Assembly (NCBI GenBank): GCA_947170725.1
Contig: CAMVUM010000001.1
Span: forward strand, 124,001 to 188,000
Length of the DNA: 64,000 nucleotides
Reading direction: 5' to 3'
Source: an uncultured Prevotella sp.
GTDB lineage: Bacteria; Bacteroidota; Bacteroidia; Bacteroidales; Bacteroidaceae
Shown piece by piece: positions 9,213 through 17,717 of this stretch. The notes beneath the pieces were generated by a model. It was not told the origin of the DNA. It saw only the letters and a list, made by a program, of their open reading frames with translations, and ran no database searches. Both the position numbers and the translations under genes were made by a program. Each line of letters begins with the position of its first letter. Position 1 is the first letter of the stretch.

Positions 9213-9280
9213 CTTCGTTCATCATTCCGACTTCTTGACTAAAAGGTAATCAAACCCCTTCGTTCTTCTTTCCGACTTCA
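9213..9280. repeat. Direct repeat pair, 45-bp spacing
   Basis: Two 23-base copies (9213-9235 and 9258-9280) begin CTTCGTTC and end TCCGACTTC with two or three differences. They lie between the membrane protein and the tubulin-like gene. With the 22-bp tandem repeats they account for most of the 400-base stretch 8929-9328, in which no coding frame is convincing. Confidence 0.6.
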
Positions 9281-9328
9281 GTCTTATAAAGAGTCTCATA
9301 ACTCTGACTTCTGTCCTAAAGGGCTTCA

Positions 9329-9910
9329 TCAGTCCTCATACGCCCTGTGTCTCGCGTGACTGCGTCTGCGGTTGTTTTTCCGGATGACGTCCATGGTCTT
9401 TATTACGCTGAAGGCACCGAGCGCAATGAAGAGCAGGCTCCACAGAATGCGTCGGAAGATGAATTTGTTCATGTAACTGTGCATTTCGTCGGCCATCGAC
9501 TTCGCTATGTCGGCTGAGGTGTGGCCGGCAAAATTGGCCGTGTCTACGAAATAGCCCACCAACGGCCATTCCCTTGAGACATCGTTGAGGATCTGTTGAC
9601 TGTCGCCACGGCTGAATTGGATGGTTGACGGAATGTTGCTGACGATGTTGTCGATATGGTCTTCCATGTCGGAGCAGTAGCTCTTGATGGTCACGGCGCC
9701 GCAGAGGAGAGTCATCTGGAAGGACAACAGAATCGTGAGCACGCCGCCGATGATGAAACTGGCGGGTGTGAAAGTGCTGTTGCGGTGCCATGATTTTATG
9801 ATATAGAACATCAGGACCACGCCTGCCACGGTCAGAATGATGCCCAGAAAAAGACTTCCGATGGAATAGGAAAGGATTTGGTAAAGCGCGCCCATAGTTT
9901 GTTTTAGCAT
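9329..9910 (-). CDS. Small multi-pass membrane protein of unknown function
   Basis: 193 residues from the ATG that begins MLKQTMGALYQILSY. An in-frame extension to 10024 runs through a strongly structured non-coding region and is rejected. Three hydrophobic segments are visible: about 16-38 (SLFLGIILTVAGVVLMFYII), about 50-75 (FIIGGVLTILLSFQMTLLCG) and about 160-180 (ILWSLLFIALGAFSVIKTM). A soluble loop of about 85 residues lies between the second and third. The C-terminus is arginine/histidine-rich. The family is not recognised. It lies upstream of the tubulin-like operon in the same orientation, separated by 400 bases with repeats, so it may or may not belong to the same system. Confidence 0.7.
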   Translation of the reverse strand: MLKQTMGALYQILSYSIGSLFLGIILTVAGVVLMFYIIKSWHRNSTFTPASFIIGGVLTILLSFQMTLLCGAVTIKSYCSDMEDHIDNIVSNIPSTIQFSRGDSQQILNDVSREWPLVGYFVDTANFAGHTSADIAKSMADEMHSYMNKFIFRRILWSLLFIALGAFSVIKTMDVIRKNNRRRSHARHRAYED

Positions 9911-9997
9911 TATCCGGCCTATAGATATTCCCCTAAAGTCGGCCAGTGAGATTGGTTTTCTTGAATATAGAAAAGACGTGGGAAATCTGTACTTCTC

Positions 9998-10260
9998 GTC
10001 TATCCTGCAGTCAGGCTCTCGCATTGCCCATCATCGAGGATAGACAACGCAGTTAGCCCACGCCAAGATATATTATATATAAGTATACGACGACCAATGT
10101 CGCGTGTACAAGATACAATACACCCAACGCAGACGTCCCGTTGCCTTATCTTCTCGACGATTGTTCAAATTTGCGAGATTTGACTGCCGAAGATAACGTC
10201 CGTAAACGTCCTTTTACCAGTAAAGTATGACCCGCCGCCCTCTTGGAGGGCTAACTGAGC
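9998..10260 (-). ncRNA. Candidate structured RNA of about 210 nt (possibly 6S-like or a leader element)
   Basis: Two exact 10-base complementary segments (10248-10257 and 10050-10059, CAGTTAGCCC pairing with GGGCTAACTG) close a region of about 210 bases. Inside are further perfect stems: 10146-10153 with 10189-10196, which encloses the hairpin 10165-10170 with 10178-10183, and 10091-10094 with 10099-10102. A second helix follows at the 3' side (10037-10045 with 9998-10006). A TATCTTTG minus-7 element lies six bases before the closing stem. Length and closing stem fit 6S RNA, but I cannot identify the family. A cis-acting leader of the membrane protein gene starting at 9910 is the alternative. 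Confidence 0.55.
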
Positions 10261-10265
10261 CGCTA

Positions 10266-10273
10266 CAAAGATA
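10266..10273 (-). promoter_or_regulatory. Bacteroidetes minus-7 element TATCTTTG
   Basis: On the minus strand this reads TATCTTTG, an exact TAnnTTTG match. The start site would fall near 10260, exactly at the 5' edge of the predicted structured RNA. No clear minus-33 TTTG was seen. Confidence 0.65.
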
Positions 10274-10404
10274 CAACTATTTTTTGAAATGGAAAAGGAT
10301 ATTTAAGGAAAATACCGAATGAGACATTGGATGTAGGCTAAATGTCGGTAGCCGCTAATTCCTGTTTTAGAATGAAGTGTGTGGAGGAACGGTCTGTGAA
10401 GTGT

Positions 10405-10767
10405 TAAAAATTCAGAATAATAATGACAAAAGACCTCTCAAAATTCGCGAATTCTGCGCGACAAAATATTTTTTCCGGAATTCGCGAATTTTGCGCGTGC
10501 ATATCTAACTGACTGTCAATCATGATGTTTTGATGCTCTGACTGAAAGTGTGCAGTTTTTGGTTCTGCCATAAGGCTCTTCCGGCAATGCGGCGGGGCCG
10601 TCGTTGCACTCCAACGGGGCTGCCGCCGTCATGCGGAAGCGGCCCCGTTGGAGACCCGGGAGGGCCTCCTTGGTCGGCAAATCCGTTTTTGGGGTCGTTC
10701 GATTGCATGAAAATAGACTTCTAACGGGCGTTTTCCTGTTTTTCCGTTTCTATTTTGCGATTTTTCA
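10405..10767. repeat. Dispersed structured element, copy 1 (about 363 bp)
   Basis: This stretch is homologous end to end with 18790-19161. Both begin with AAAAATTCAGAAT, contain ATTCGCGA-type palindromes followed by TTTTGCGC and a GC-rich core, and end with the same 24-base segment (TTTCTATTTTGCGATTTTTC within it). The core forms a 12-bp perfect stem (CTCCAACGGGGC with GCCCCGTTGGAG). It lies in the long gap between the structured RNA and the pectinesterase terminator. No coding frame is credible. The rest of this gap (10274-10404 and 10768-10860) holds nothing I can identify. Confidence 0.75.
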
Positions 10768-10860
10768 AGTGTTAAATTCCGTGATATTATGATGACAGGA
10801 AGATAGGGCCGTCCCGGCCTCTATGATGGAAAGGGCAGTGTGGGAATAGTTACTATATAA

Positions 10861-10888
10861 AAAAAAGACACCACAATGTGATGTCTTT
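10861..10888 (-). terminator. Rho-independent terminator downstream of pectinesterase
   Basis: On the minus strand AAAGACATCAC pairs with GTGGTGTCTTT around a short loop, followed by a run of T. It lies about 155 bases after the pectinesterase stop. Confidence 0.75.
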
Positions 10889-11042
10889 ATGTGTGCTTGG
10901 CGTTGATGCCGACTTATGTCTAACGGCCGTTGAAACGTGTAGGGAGATGCCTTTGATATATGTAAGTCCCTATGGCGTGGTTTCCGGACGCATGCCGGAG
11001 TCATGTTCCTGGATGGGGCGACGGCCGCTATTTCAGTGTGGC

Positions 11043-12020
11043 TTATATCTCCGGTGTCCACTTGTCGTTGATGGAGAAAACTTCATCCATCGTGATTTTC
11101 GCAGCCTCCTTCTTCGTCAGCTGGCGGGTCCATGGGGCGCGGCGGTCGGTTGCGGCACCGTCGCCGCTGTTGCCGTATTCCATATACCGGGCCGTATTCT
11201 GACGCTCTTTCTGCCAGTGGTGCCATCCCTCGGGGCGGATGTGGCTGCCCATATTGCAGCCGATGAAGAGCGTGTAGCCGTAGTCGCGCCACGGGCGGCC
11301 GAGGTAGACCTTTGTGACGTTGCTGTCGGCCGTGAGCCGGCAGTGGCTGAAGACGTAGCCGTAGGGGCGGTCCTGCGGTGTTGATGCTGCCGTTATGTAG
11401 GAATTGGAGCGGCTGTGTATCTCGCAGTTCTCAAACCACGCCGTGGACGGTCCGAATATGAAGTCGGTCGTGCCCTCTATATAGCAGTCGCTGAAAAGCA
11501 GACGTGTGCCGGCCACACCGGTGTAGACCGTGTCCTGATGGCCGAGCAGACGGCAGTTGACGAAAACCAGCCGGTCGCCTTCTGTGTGGAGGGCGACGGC
11601 CTGTCCAAGGCGTGCGGAGTTGTTCTCGATGGTGATGTTGCGGAAGGTGATACTGTTGCCCTCGACCTTGACGGTGTATGTCCGGAATGTTCCGATGCCG
11701 CGTCCCGTGGCGGGATTGGTGATGTTGGCATGGTCGTCGTAGGTGATGATGGTGGCATCACGGTCTTCTCCCAATATCTCGATGTTGGTGAGCCACTGGG
11801 GAACGATGAGTTTTTCCTTGTACGTGCCTCGTTTGACGTATATGACTTTGTGGTAGTCCATGAAGGCGCGGCACACTTCGATGGCCTCGCTGATGGTCCG
11901 GAACTCTCCCGTACCGTCGCGCGAGACGACAATGGTGTCGGGGTTGTCGTACTTGTCGGCCGCATGGATGCCCGCGGCAGTGGCCAGCATGATTGTCAGT
12001 AGGATCAGTTTTCTTTTCAT
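11043..12020 (-). CDS. Secreted pectinesterase
   Basis: 325 residues from the ATG beginning MKRKLILLTIMLATAAGIHA, a signal peptide; the 21-codon extension upstream lies in repetitive DNA and is rejected. It removes methyl esters from pectin (carbohydrate esterase family 8 right-handed beta helix). Signature elements are all present: GQAVALHTEGD, LLGHQDTVYTG with the catalytic-site Gln-Asp pair, EGTTDFIFG with the nucleophilic Asp, and VYLGRPWRDYG with the substrate-binding Arg-Pro-Trp. Length is normal for single-domain bacterial enzymes. It stands alone between a terminator and the Rel/SpoT gene, with no other pectin genes nearby. It is expected to act in the periplasm or outside the cell on plant pectin. 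Confidence 0.93.
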   Translation of the reverse strand: MKRKLILLTIMLATAAGIHAADKYDNPDTIVVSRDGTGEFRTISEAIEVCRAFMDYHKVIYVKRGTYKEKLIVPQWLTNIEILGEDRDATIITYDDHANITNPATGRGIGTFRTYTVKVEGNSITFRNITIENNSARLGQAVALHTEGDRLVFVNCRLLGHQDTVYTGVAGTRLLFSDCYIEGTTDFIFGPSTAWFENCEIHSRSNSYITAASTPQDRPYGYVFSHCRLTADSNVTKVYLGRPWRDYGYTLFIGCNMGSHIRPEGWHHWQKERQNTARYMEYGNSGDGAATDRRAPWTRQLTKKEAAKITMDEVFSINDKWTPEI

Positions 12021-12082
12021 AGATGGTGTTTTTAAGTTGAATGTTGAATGTTGAAATCTGGGATTGGGGAAGTGGAAAGTCA

Positions 12083-12141
12083 AAGGTTGAGAGTTGAGGA
12101 AAGAGTGCCGTATGTGCAGACGTTCTCCAACTCTCGACCTT
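12083..12141 (-). terminator. Imperfect hairpin after the Rel/SpoT gene
   Basis: AAGGTCGAGAGTTG (minus strand, 12141-12128) pairs with CAACTCTCAACCTT (12096-12083) with one mismatch around a loop of about 31 bases. It starts 15 bases after the stop codon. There is no clear T run. The stretch 12030-12100 is also rich in GTTGAA/GTTGAG words, a low-complexity repeat between genes. Confidence 0.45.
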
Positions 12142-12155
12142 CAATCTCCGGTTTC

Positions 12156-14426
12156 CTACATGATTTGTGTGACGTCCTGGAGGTTGCTGACTTTCTTCAG
12201 GCTGTCTATAAGTGCCTTCACGTCGTTTCGGTCGTGCACCCGGACATCCAGCGTGCCCTCGAAGATGCCGTCCTGGCACGTCAGGGTTATTTTGTGGATG
12301 TTGATGTTCATCTGTTCTGAAATGACGCGTGTAACCTCGTTAAGCATGCCGATGCGGTCTATACCGCGTATTTGTATGCTTGCGTCGAAGTAGAGTGTGC
12401 GATGCATGTCCCATTTGGCGTCGAGAATATGATTGCCGAAGCTTGACTTCAGCTTGGCCGCAACGGGGCAGGAACGCTTGTGTATCTCAATCTGTTTCTT
12501 GTTGTCGATGAATCCGAGAATGTCGTCGCCGGGAATCGGATGGCAGCAGTGCATGAACTTATACTGTGTGATGTTCTCGTCGGTGATGAAGATTGGTTTT
12601 TTCCGGTTGAACTTTTCAGGCACGACAAAGAGCTTCAACTGCTTGCCTTCGCCTTTCTTGCCTTTGTCCGACTTGATGAACGGAACGTACTTGCGCCATC
12701 CGCGGCTCTTTCCGCCACTGTTTTTCTTGCCCTGCAGCTCGTCGATGTCCTTCTCGCCGAGCAGGATGGTTTTCTCACCGAGCGCCTGGAAGAAGTTCTC
12801 GCGCTTGGGCACCTCGTGGAAAGTGGCCAGCTGGTCGGCCGCAGCCGTGGTATAGTCAATGTCGTGTTTCTTGAGGAAAGCTGTGAAAATTTCCTCTCCC
12901 TGCTTCTGCATCTCACGGCTGCCGCGACGCAAAATAGCTTCGATTTTGGCCTTCGCCTTGGCTGTGGATGCAAAGTTAATCCATGACGGCTGGACGTGCT
13001 GTGACTTCGACGTGAGGATTTCCACCTGATCGCCGCTCTGGAGCTTGTGGCTCAGTGGGACGAGCTTGTGGTTGACCTTCGCGCCGATACAGTGGCTGCC
13101 GAGGAACGTATGGATGGAGAAGGCGAAGTCGAGAGCTGTACATCCTGCCGGCATGGTCTTGATTTCGCCCTTCGGCGTGAATACGAATATCTCGGAAGCG
13201 AAGAGGTTCAGTTTGATGGCGTCAAGGAAGTCCATGGCGTTCGGCTGCGGGTCGTCGAGGATTTCCTTTATGGTGTGGAGCCATTCGTTGAGCTCGCCAT
13301 CGTCCTCGTTCATCTCTATATTGCCGTCCTCCTTGTATTTCCAATGGGCGGCAAAGCCCTGCTCAGCCACTTCATCCATGCGGTCGGAACGTATCTGCAC
13401 CTCTATCCAACGGCCCTGCTTCGACATGAGCGTGACGTGGAGCGCCTGATAGCCGTTGGCCTTCGGGTGGTTGATCCAGTCTCGCAGCCGGTCCGGATGT
13501 GACTGATATATCTTGTTGATGGCCACGTATATCTTGAAGCATTCGGTGATTTCCTCTTCCCGATTCTTCGGGGTGAAGATGATACGCACGGCGAGGATGT
13601 CGTAGATGTCTTCGAAGACGACGTGCTTGGTCTGCATCTTGTGCCAGATGGAGTAGGGGCTCTTCACCCGCTCCTTTATAACGTAGTCTATCCCAATTTC
13701 GCGTAGTGACTTCTCAATCGGTGCGGTGAAACTGTCGAACAGCGTGTGGCGTGAAGCCTGGGTCGATGCGAGCTTCGCCTGAATGGAGGCATACTGCTCC
13801 GGATGTTCGTAGCGGAAGCTAAGGTCCTCCAGCTCGGTCTTTATCTTGTAGAGGCCGAGGCGGTTTGACAGCGGCGCGTAGATGTAGAGCGTCTCACCCG
13901 CAATCTTGTATTGCTTGTTGGCAGGCTGGCTGTCCAGCGTGCGCATGTTGTGGAGACGGTCGCAGATTTTTATCAGTATGACGCGGATGTCGTCGCTCAT
14001 GGTGAGCAAGAGTTTCTTGAAATTCTCTGCCTGTGCCGATGCTTTGTCGCCGAAGATGCCTCCGCTGATTTTAGTAAGGCCGTCGACAATTTGTGCCACC
14101 TTTGGGCCGAAGATGTTTTCAATGTCCTCCGTAGTGTAGTCGGTGTCCTCCACGACGTCATGAAGCAGCGCCGCGCAGATGCTGGTGGAACCGAGACCGA
14201 CTTCTTCGCATACTATCTGAGCCACGGCTATGGGGTGCATTATGTATGGTTCGCCCGAAAGACGCCGCACGCCCTTATGTGCCTGACGTGCAAAATTGAA
14301 CGCCTTGGTGATGATATCAACCTTCTTGCGGTGGCGTGAAGCCATATACGTGTCCAACAAATGCTGGAACGCATCGTTTATGAGATTGGCATCAGCCTCT
14401 TCTCTTCTTATCTGTTCGTCGTCCAT
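12156..14426 (-). CDS. Bifunctional (p)ppGpp synthetase/hydrolase (RelA/SpoT)
   Basis: 756 residues, the usual length of a long Rel/SpoT homologue. It makes and degrades the stringent-response alarmone (p)ppGpp in the cytoplasm. The order is an N-terminal HD hydrolase domain (about 45-190, with HDVVEDTDYTTEDI), the synthetase domain (about 240-380, with RVKSPYSIWHKM), a TGS domain (about 405-470, IFVFTPKGEIKTMPAGCTAL), a central helical and zinc-finger-like region (CCHPIPGDDILGF) and a C-terminal ACT domain (about 680-756). The HD pair is intact, so hydrolase activity is expected. It is flanked by terminator-like hairpins, suggesting its own transcription unit. Confidence 0.95.
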   Translation of the reverse strand: MDDEQIRREEADANLINDAFQHLLDTYMASRHRKKVDIITKAFNFARQAHKGVRRLSGEPYIMHPIAVAQIVCEEVGLGSTSICAALLHDVVEDTDYTTEDIENIFGPKVAQIVDGLTKISGGIFGDKASAQAENFKKLLLTMSDDIRVILIKICDRLHNMRTLDSQPANKQYKIAGETLYIYAPLSNRLGLYKIKTELEDLSFRYEHPEQYASIQAKLASTQASRHTLFDSFTAPIEKSLREIGIDYVIKERVKSPYSIWHKMQTKHVVFEDIYDILAVRIIFTPKNREEEITECFKIYVAINKIYQSHPDRLRDWINHPKANGYQALHVTLMSKQGRWIEVQIRSDRMDEVAEQGFAAHWKYKEDGNIEMNEDDGELNEWLHTIKEILDDPQPNAMDFLDAIKLNLFASEIFVFTPKGEIKTMPAGCTALDFAFSIHTFLGSHCIGAKVNHKLVPLSHKLQSGDQVEILTSKSQHVQPSWINFASTAKAKAKIEAILRRGSREMQKQGEEIFTAFLKKHDIDYTTAAADQLATFHEVPKRENFFQALGEKTILLGEKDIDELQGKKNSGGKSRGWRKYVPFIKSDKGKKGEGKQLKLFVVPEKFNRKKPIFITDENITQYKFMHCCHPIPGDDILGFIDNKKQIEIHKRSCPVAAKLKSSFGNHILDAKWDMHRTLYFDASIQIRGIDRIGMLNEVTRVISEQMNINIHKITLTCQDGIFEGTLDVRVHDRNDVKALIDSLKKVSNLQDVTQIM

Positions 14427-14504
14427 GGTCGTGTCCTCCCGTTTGTTGTATGTAGTTTTTCTTTCTTAAAGTTGGTGGTTGCTGCTGTAGAGAAGTTTGC
14501 AAAA

Positions 14505-14541
14505 ATCCCCATCTGCTCCCGGTGACGGGAGAAGATGGGGA
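14505..14541 (-). terminator. Strong rho-independent terminator of the parA-parB-mltD operon
   Basis: On the minus strand TCCCCATCTTCTCCCG and CGGGAGCAGATGGGGA form a 16-bp stem with one mismatch and a four-base loop, followed directly by TTTTTGC. It begins 14 bases after the MltD-like stop codon. Confidence 0.9.
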
Positions 14542-14555
14542 CTTCTTTGTCTTCA

Positions 14556-15890
14556 TTATCTCACTCTGAGCTTCTTTCCTGCTCTGATGTTTGTGCCTTT
14601 GATGCCGTTGAGCTTCTTTAGTTTGGCTACGGTTGTGCCGTTCTTGCGTGCTATTTCCGACAGAGTCTGGCCTTTCTTGATTGTCACGGTCTTTGCTCTG
14701 GTTGACTTTCCGCTTCTTGCTGTGCTCCTGCTGCGTGACGATGTACGGCTCTTAGATGCCGTCGCTGCCGGTCGGTCCTCGTTCACCTCGACGACGGAGC
14801 GTCTGCTTATCAGCTGATCAGCCTTGTAGTTGTAGACAGCTTCTTCGTTGTCAATGAACTTTCCTACTTCCGTCTGGGGCAGACGGACTGCAGCTTCTTC
14901 CGTCGCACCGGGCACAATGTCGCGGCGGTAGGCCGGATTGAGCGCCCGCAGCTGCTCGATGTCGATATTGCATACGGCTGCAATCTGTTCAAAATGGACG
15001 TTGCGGCTGACGACGACAGTATCCGTCTTTGCCGGCAGGCGCGTTGTCATAGGACAGATGTTGTGCTCGCAGTAGTATGTCATGATGTAGTTGGCGGCTA
15101 TGAAGGCCGGGACGTATCCTCGTGTCTCCTTTGGGAGATAGGGATAAATCTGCCAATAGTCGCGTTCGCCGCCCGAACGGTGGATGGCTTTGTTGATTTG
15201 TTCCGGTCCGCAGTTGTATGCCGCGATGACGAGATTCCAGTCGCCGAATATCTTGTAGAGGTCGCTCAGGTAGTGGGCGGCGGCATACGATGACTTGACG
15301 GGGTCGCGGCGCTCGTCAACGAGTGAGTTGACGTTGAGCCCGTATTGCTTTCCCGTAGGCAGCATGAACTGCCACAGGCCGGTTGCTCCGACGCGCGATA
15401 CGGCAGTCGGGTTGAGTGCGGATTCGATGATTGGCAGGTATTTCAGTTCGAGTGGCAGGCTGTAGGTCTCCAGCGCTTCCTCAAAGATAGGCATATAGAA
15501 GTTTGAGGCGCCAAGCATGTAGCTCACCGAGTGGCGCAGGCGTCCGCTGTACCGGTCTATGAATTTCTGTACGATATCGTTGTAGGGCATCTCCATCACG
15601 GCCGGTATGCGGCTCAGTCGTTCGATGTAGACCTCTTTGGCGAACACAGGGTTGACGTCTTTCATCTGACAGTCGTTGTCTTCATCCAGATAGTTTCTGG
15701 ACATATAGAGATTCATAAGGCTGTCAAGCTCATATCCCATCGCTTCGGGAAAGGCCACGACTTCTTTTATTCCTTTCTGGTCGGTCACGGTTATCTCATC
15801 TGTGGTGACGTTGTCGTCTTGTGCCTGCGTTGCGCAGTGTCCGGAGAAGAGCATCGTGAGAGACAGTATAATTGTTTTATTGTTCATCAT
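14556..15890 (-). CDS. mltD: Membrane-bound lytic murein transglycosylase (MltD-like) with LysM domain
   Basis: 444 residues with a signal peptide (MMNNKTIILSLTMLFSGHCA). It cleaves peptidoglycan glycan strands in the periplasm. The SLT domain (about 130-250) carries IESALNPTAVSRVGATGLWQ with the catalytic Glu, and later AAHYLSDLYKIFGDWNLVIA then AYNCG. A divergent LysM-like segment (about 290-340) and a clear C-terminal LysM (about 398-444, KKGQTLSEIARKNGTTVAKL) bind peptidoglycan. They are joined by a Ser/Arg/Thr-rich linker. It is last gene of the parA-parB-DUF5683 operon, 48 bases after its neighbour, and ends at a strong terminator. Confidence 0.92.
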   Translation of the reverse strand: MMNNKTIILSLTMLFSGHCATQAQDDNVTTDEITVTDQKGIKEVVAFPEAMGYELDSLMNLYMSRNYLDEDNDCQMKDVNPVFAKEVYIERLSRIPAVMEMPYNDIVQKFIDRYSGRLRHSVSYMLGASNFYMPIFEEALETYSLPLELKYLPIIESALNPTAVSRVGATGLWQFMLPTGKQYGLNVNSLVDERRDPVKSSYAAAHYLSDLYKIFGDWNLVIAAYNCGPEQINKAIHRSGGERDYWQIYPYLPKETRGYVPAFIAANYIMTYYCEHNICPMTTRLPAKTDTVVVSRNVHFEQIAAVCNIDIEQLRALNPAYRRDIVPGATEEAAVRLPQTEVGKFIDNEEAVYNYKADQLISRRSVVEVNEDRPAATASKSRTSSRSRSTARSGKSTRAKTVTIKKGQTLSEIARKNGTTVAKLKKLNGIKGTNIRAGKKLRVR

Positions 15891-15938
15891 TCAGTGTCAA
15901 TATATAAATGTATATATGTTCAACATGCCGCATCAGCG

Positions 15939-16790
15939 TCAGAAGATGAGGCTGCATTGCAGTCCGAGGGCCGATGTGTCGAGGCTGTTGCCTTTTTGCC
16001 ATCCGTTGATTATGGCCGGTTCGACTCTGAGACTGAGGTCTTTGGATATGTCAAATTGGGACAGTTCGGCATCTACGTATGCGTCGATGACCGAAAGGGC
16101 ATAGACTCCGATGAGGCAGAAGAAGCTCATGTCGCGCCACCTGCGGTATTTGTCTTTGCGGCTTTTGAAGAGTTTCTTATACCGTTCTTCATTTGAGGCG
16201 TCTATCTGTCGTCCCAGATGGAGGAATGTGTTGTAGCTCTGCGTGGTAGGGTCGTCGTCCATGATGTCCAGGTAGGCCTGCGAATAGTCTTTATACATCA
16301 TGTTGTTCCAGTTCATAGCGTAGATGCATCCCATCATTCCGCCATAGAATATAGGTAGTTTCCAGTATTTCCTGTTGTATATCTGTCCGGCACCGGGCAG
16401 TACCATTGCCAGCCACATGGCCCTTTGCGGGTTCGGTTTCCATGTGGACAAATCGCGCGGAGCTTTCGGCTCTTTCTTTTTGCGGCTTTTAGCTATAGCG
16501 CTTACGGAGACCGTGTCGGGGCCGGTCGCTGTTCCTGCGGTAGCAAGGATGCTGTCGGCCGTCATTGCCGGAAGGCCCGCTTCTGCAGCTTCACCAGGCA
16601 TGGCAGCGATGACGTCAACGTCAACGGCCTTGGTTGTGGTTTTTCCAATGGTGTCGGCCGGAGCACCGTTGTCTTGCGCTTCCATACATACCGTTCCGAC
16701 GGTGAGCATCAGGGCTACCGTCAGCAGGCGCAGCGTGTATATCGTTTTTCCGAATTTCAATTTCTTTTTCTGGCTTCGTCGTTCATTCAT
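15939..16790 (-). CDS. DUF5683-family membrane protein
   Basis: 283 residues. An N-terminal signal or anchor (about 15-38, TIYTLRLLTVALMLTVGTV) is followed by a low-complexity Ala/Asp/Thr region (40-95). The conserved C-terminal part has KPNPQRAMWLAMVLPGAGQI and YNRKYWKLPIFYGGMMGCIY, the hallmark of the Bacteroidetes DUF5683 family, with two or three membrane segments. Function is unknown. Its start overlaps the parB stop by four bases (ATGA) and mltD follows, the common Bacteroidales order parA-parB-DUF5683-mltD. Confidence 0.85.
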   Translation of the reverse strand: MNERRSQKKKLKFGKTIYTLRLLTVALMLTVGTVCMEAQDNGAPADTIGKTTTKAVDVDVIAAMPGEAAEAGLPAMTADSILATAGTATGPDTVSVSAIAKSRKKKEPKAPRDLSTWKPNPQRAMWLAMVLPGAGQIYNRKYWKLPIFYGGMMGCIYAMNWNNMMYKDYSQAYLDIMDDDPTTQSYNTFLHLGRQIDASNEERYKKLFKSRKDKYRRWRDMSFFCLIGVYALSVIDAYVDAELSQFDISKDLSLRVEPAIINGWQKGNSLDTSALGLQCSLIF

Positions 16791-17716
16791 TGTCTGCTGC
16801 CCATGCCGTCGAGAGCGCTCATTATGCGTTCCAGCTCTTCCTCGTTGGCGAACGGAATGCTTATTTTCCCCTTTCCTTTGGGTGAGCAGGTCATCTGCAC
16901 TTTTGTCCGGAAGAGGTCGGAAAGCCGGTCACGCAGCATTGTGAATTCCTCCGGCAGGCGTGACTGTGCGGCAATCTTCTTCTTTGCCGTCTGCACGTCT
17001 TCCCCGCTTTTGAGCATGTTGACCATTTCTTCAACCTTACGGACGGAATATCCGTTTTTCTGAATCTCCTTGAAGAGGCGTATCTGAACGCTCGGGCTGT
17101 CGATGGCGAGCAGCGCACGTGCGTGTCCCATGTCAATCTCGCGGTTTTTCAGTGCCATTTGGACCTGTGCCGGGAGTTTGAGCAGACGCATGTAGTTTGT
17201 CACGGCGGCGCGGCTTTTGCCCACACGTTCCGATATTTTTTCCTGCGTCATGCCGGTCGTTTCAGACAGATGTTCGTAGGCGAGTGCGATTTCAATGGCG
17301 TTGAGGTCTTCACGTTGGATGTTCTCGACGAGTGCCATTTCCATGACGTTTTCGTCCTGAACGGTGCGGATGTAGGCCGGTATGGCCGTCAGTCCGGCCA
17401 TCTGCGAAGCTCTCCAGCGTCGTTCGCCGGCGATTATCTGATAGCGTCCGTCGGCAGTCTGGCGCAACGTTACGGGCTGGATGATACCTATTTCGCGTAT
17501 GCTTGCAGCCAATTCCTGAAGTGCCTCGTCGTCAAATTCGCGTCGTGGCTGGTTGGGGTTTGGTTCTATCTGCGTAATGGGTATTTCGTTGAGGTTCGAC
17601 GAACCTTGTGTGCGAACCTCTCCTGTGTCAATCAGGGCGTCAAGCCCACGTCCGTTTCCAATGTCGTCGAGGCCTCTTCCGAGCACGCTCTTGTTGTATT
17701 TCTTGTGTACTGCCAT
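16787..17716 (-). CDS. parB: Chromosome-partitioning protein ParB
   Basis: 309 residues. It is the CTP-dependent clamp that loads at parS sites and works with ParA in chromosome segregation. The N-terminal ParB/Srx domain (about 40-130) contains QPRREFDDEALQELAASIRE and IAGERRWRASQM, the CTP-binding GERR motif. A helix-turn-helix follows (about 150-200, MTQEKISERVGKSRAAVTNY). The C-terminal dimer domain is at 260-309. It starts one base after the parA stop, so the two are cotranscribed. Confidence 0.95.
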   Translation of the reverse strand: MAVHKKYNKSVLGRGLDDIGNGRGLDALIDTGEVRTQGSSNLNEIPITQIEPNPNQPRREFDDEALQELAASIREIGIIQPVTLRQTADGRYQIIAGERRWRASQMAGLTAIPAYIRTVQDENVMEMALVENIQREDLNAIEIALAYEHLSETTGMTQEKISERVGKSRAAVTNYMRLLKLPAQVQMALKNREIDMGHARALLAIDSPSVQIRLFKEIQKNGYSVRKVEEMVNMLKSGEDVQTAKKKIAAQSRLPEEFTMLRDRLSDLFRTKVQMTCSPKGKGKISIPFANEEELERIMSALDGMGSRQ

Positions 17717-17717
17717 A

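Noticed and set aside
9911..10024. N-terminal extension of the small membrane protein
   Set aside because: It overlaps the predicted RNA helices and lacks a ribosome site; the ATG at 9910 gives a normal membrane protein.
10520..10792. Short frames on both strands near 10520-10792
   Set aside because: They lie within the dispersed structured element and differ between its copies.
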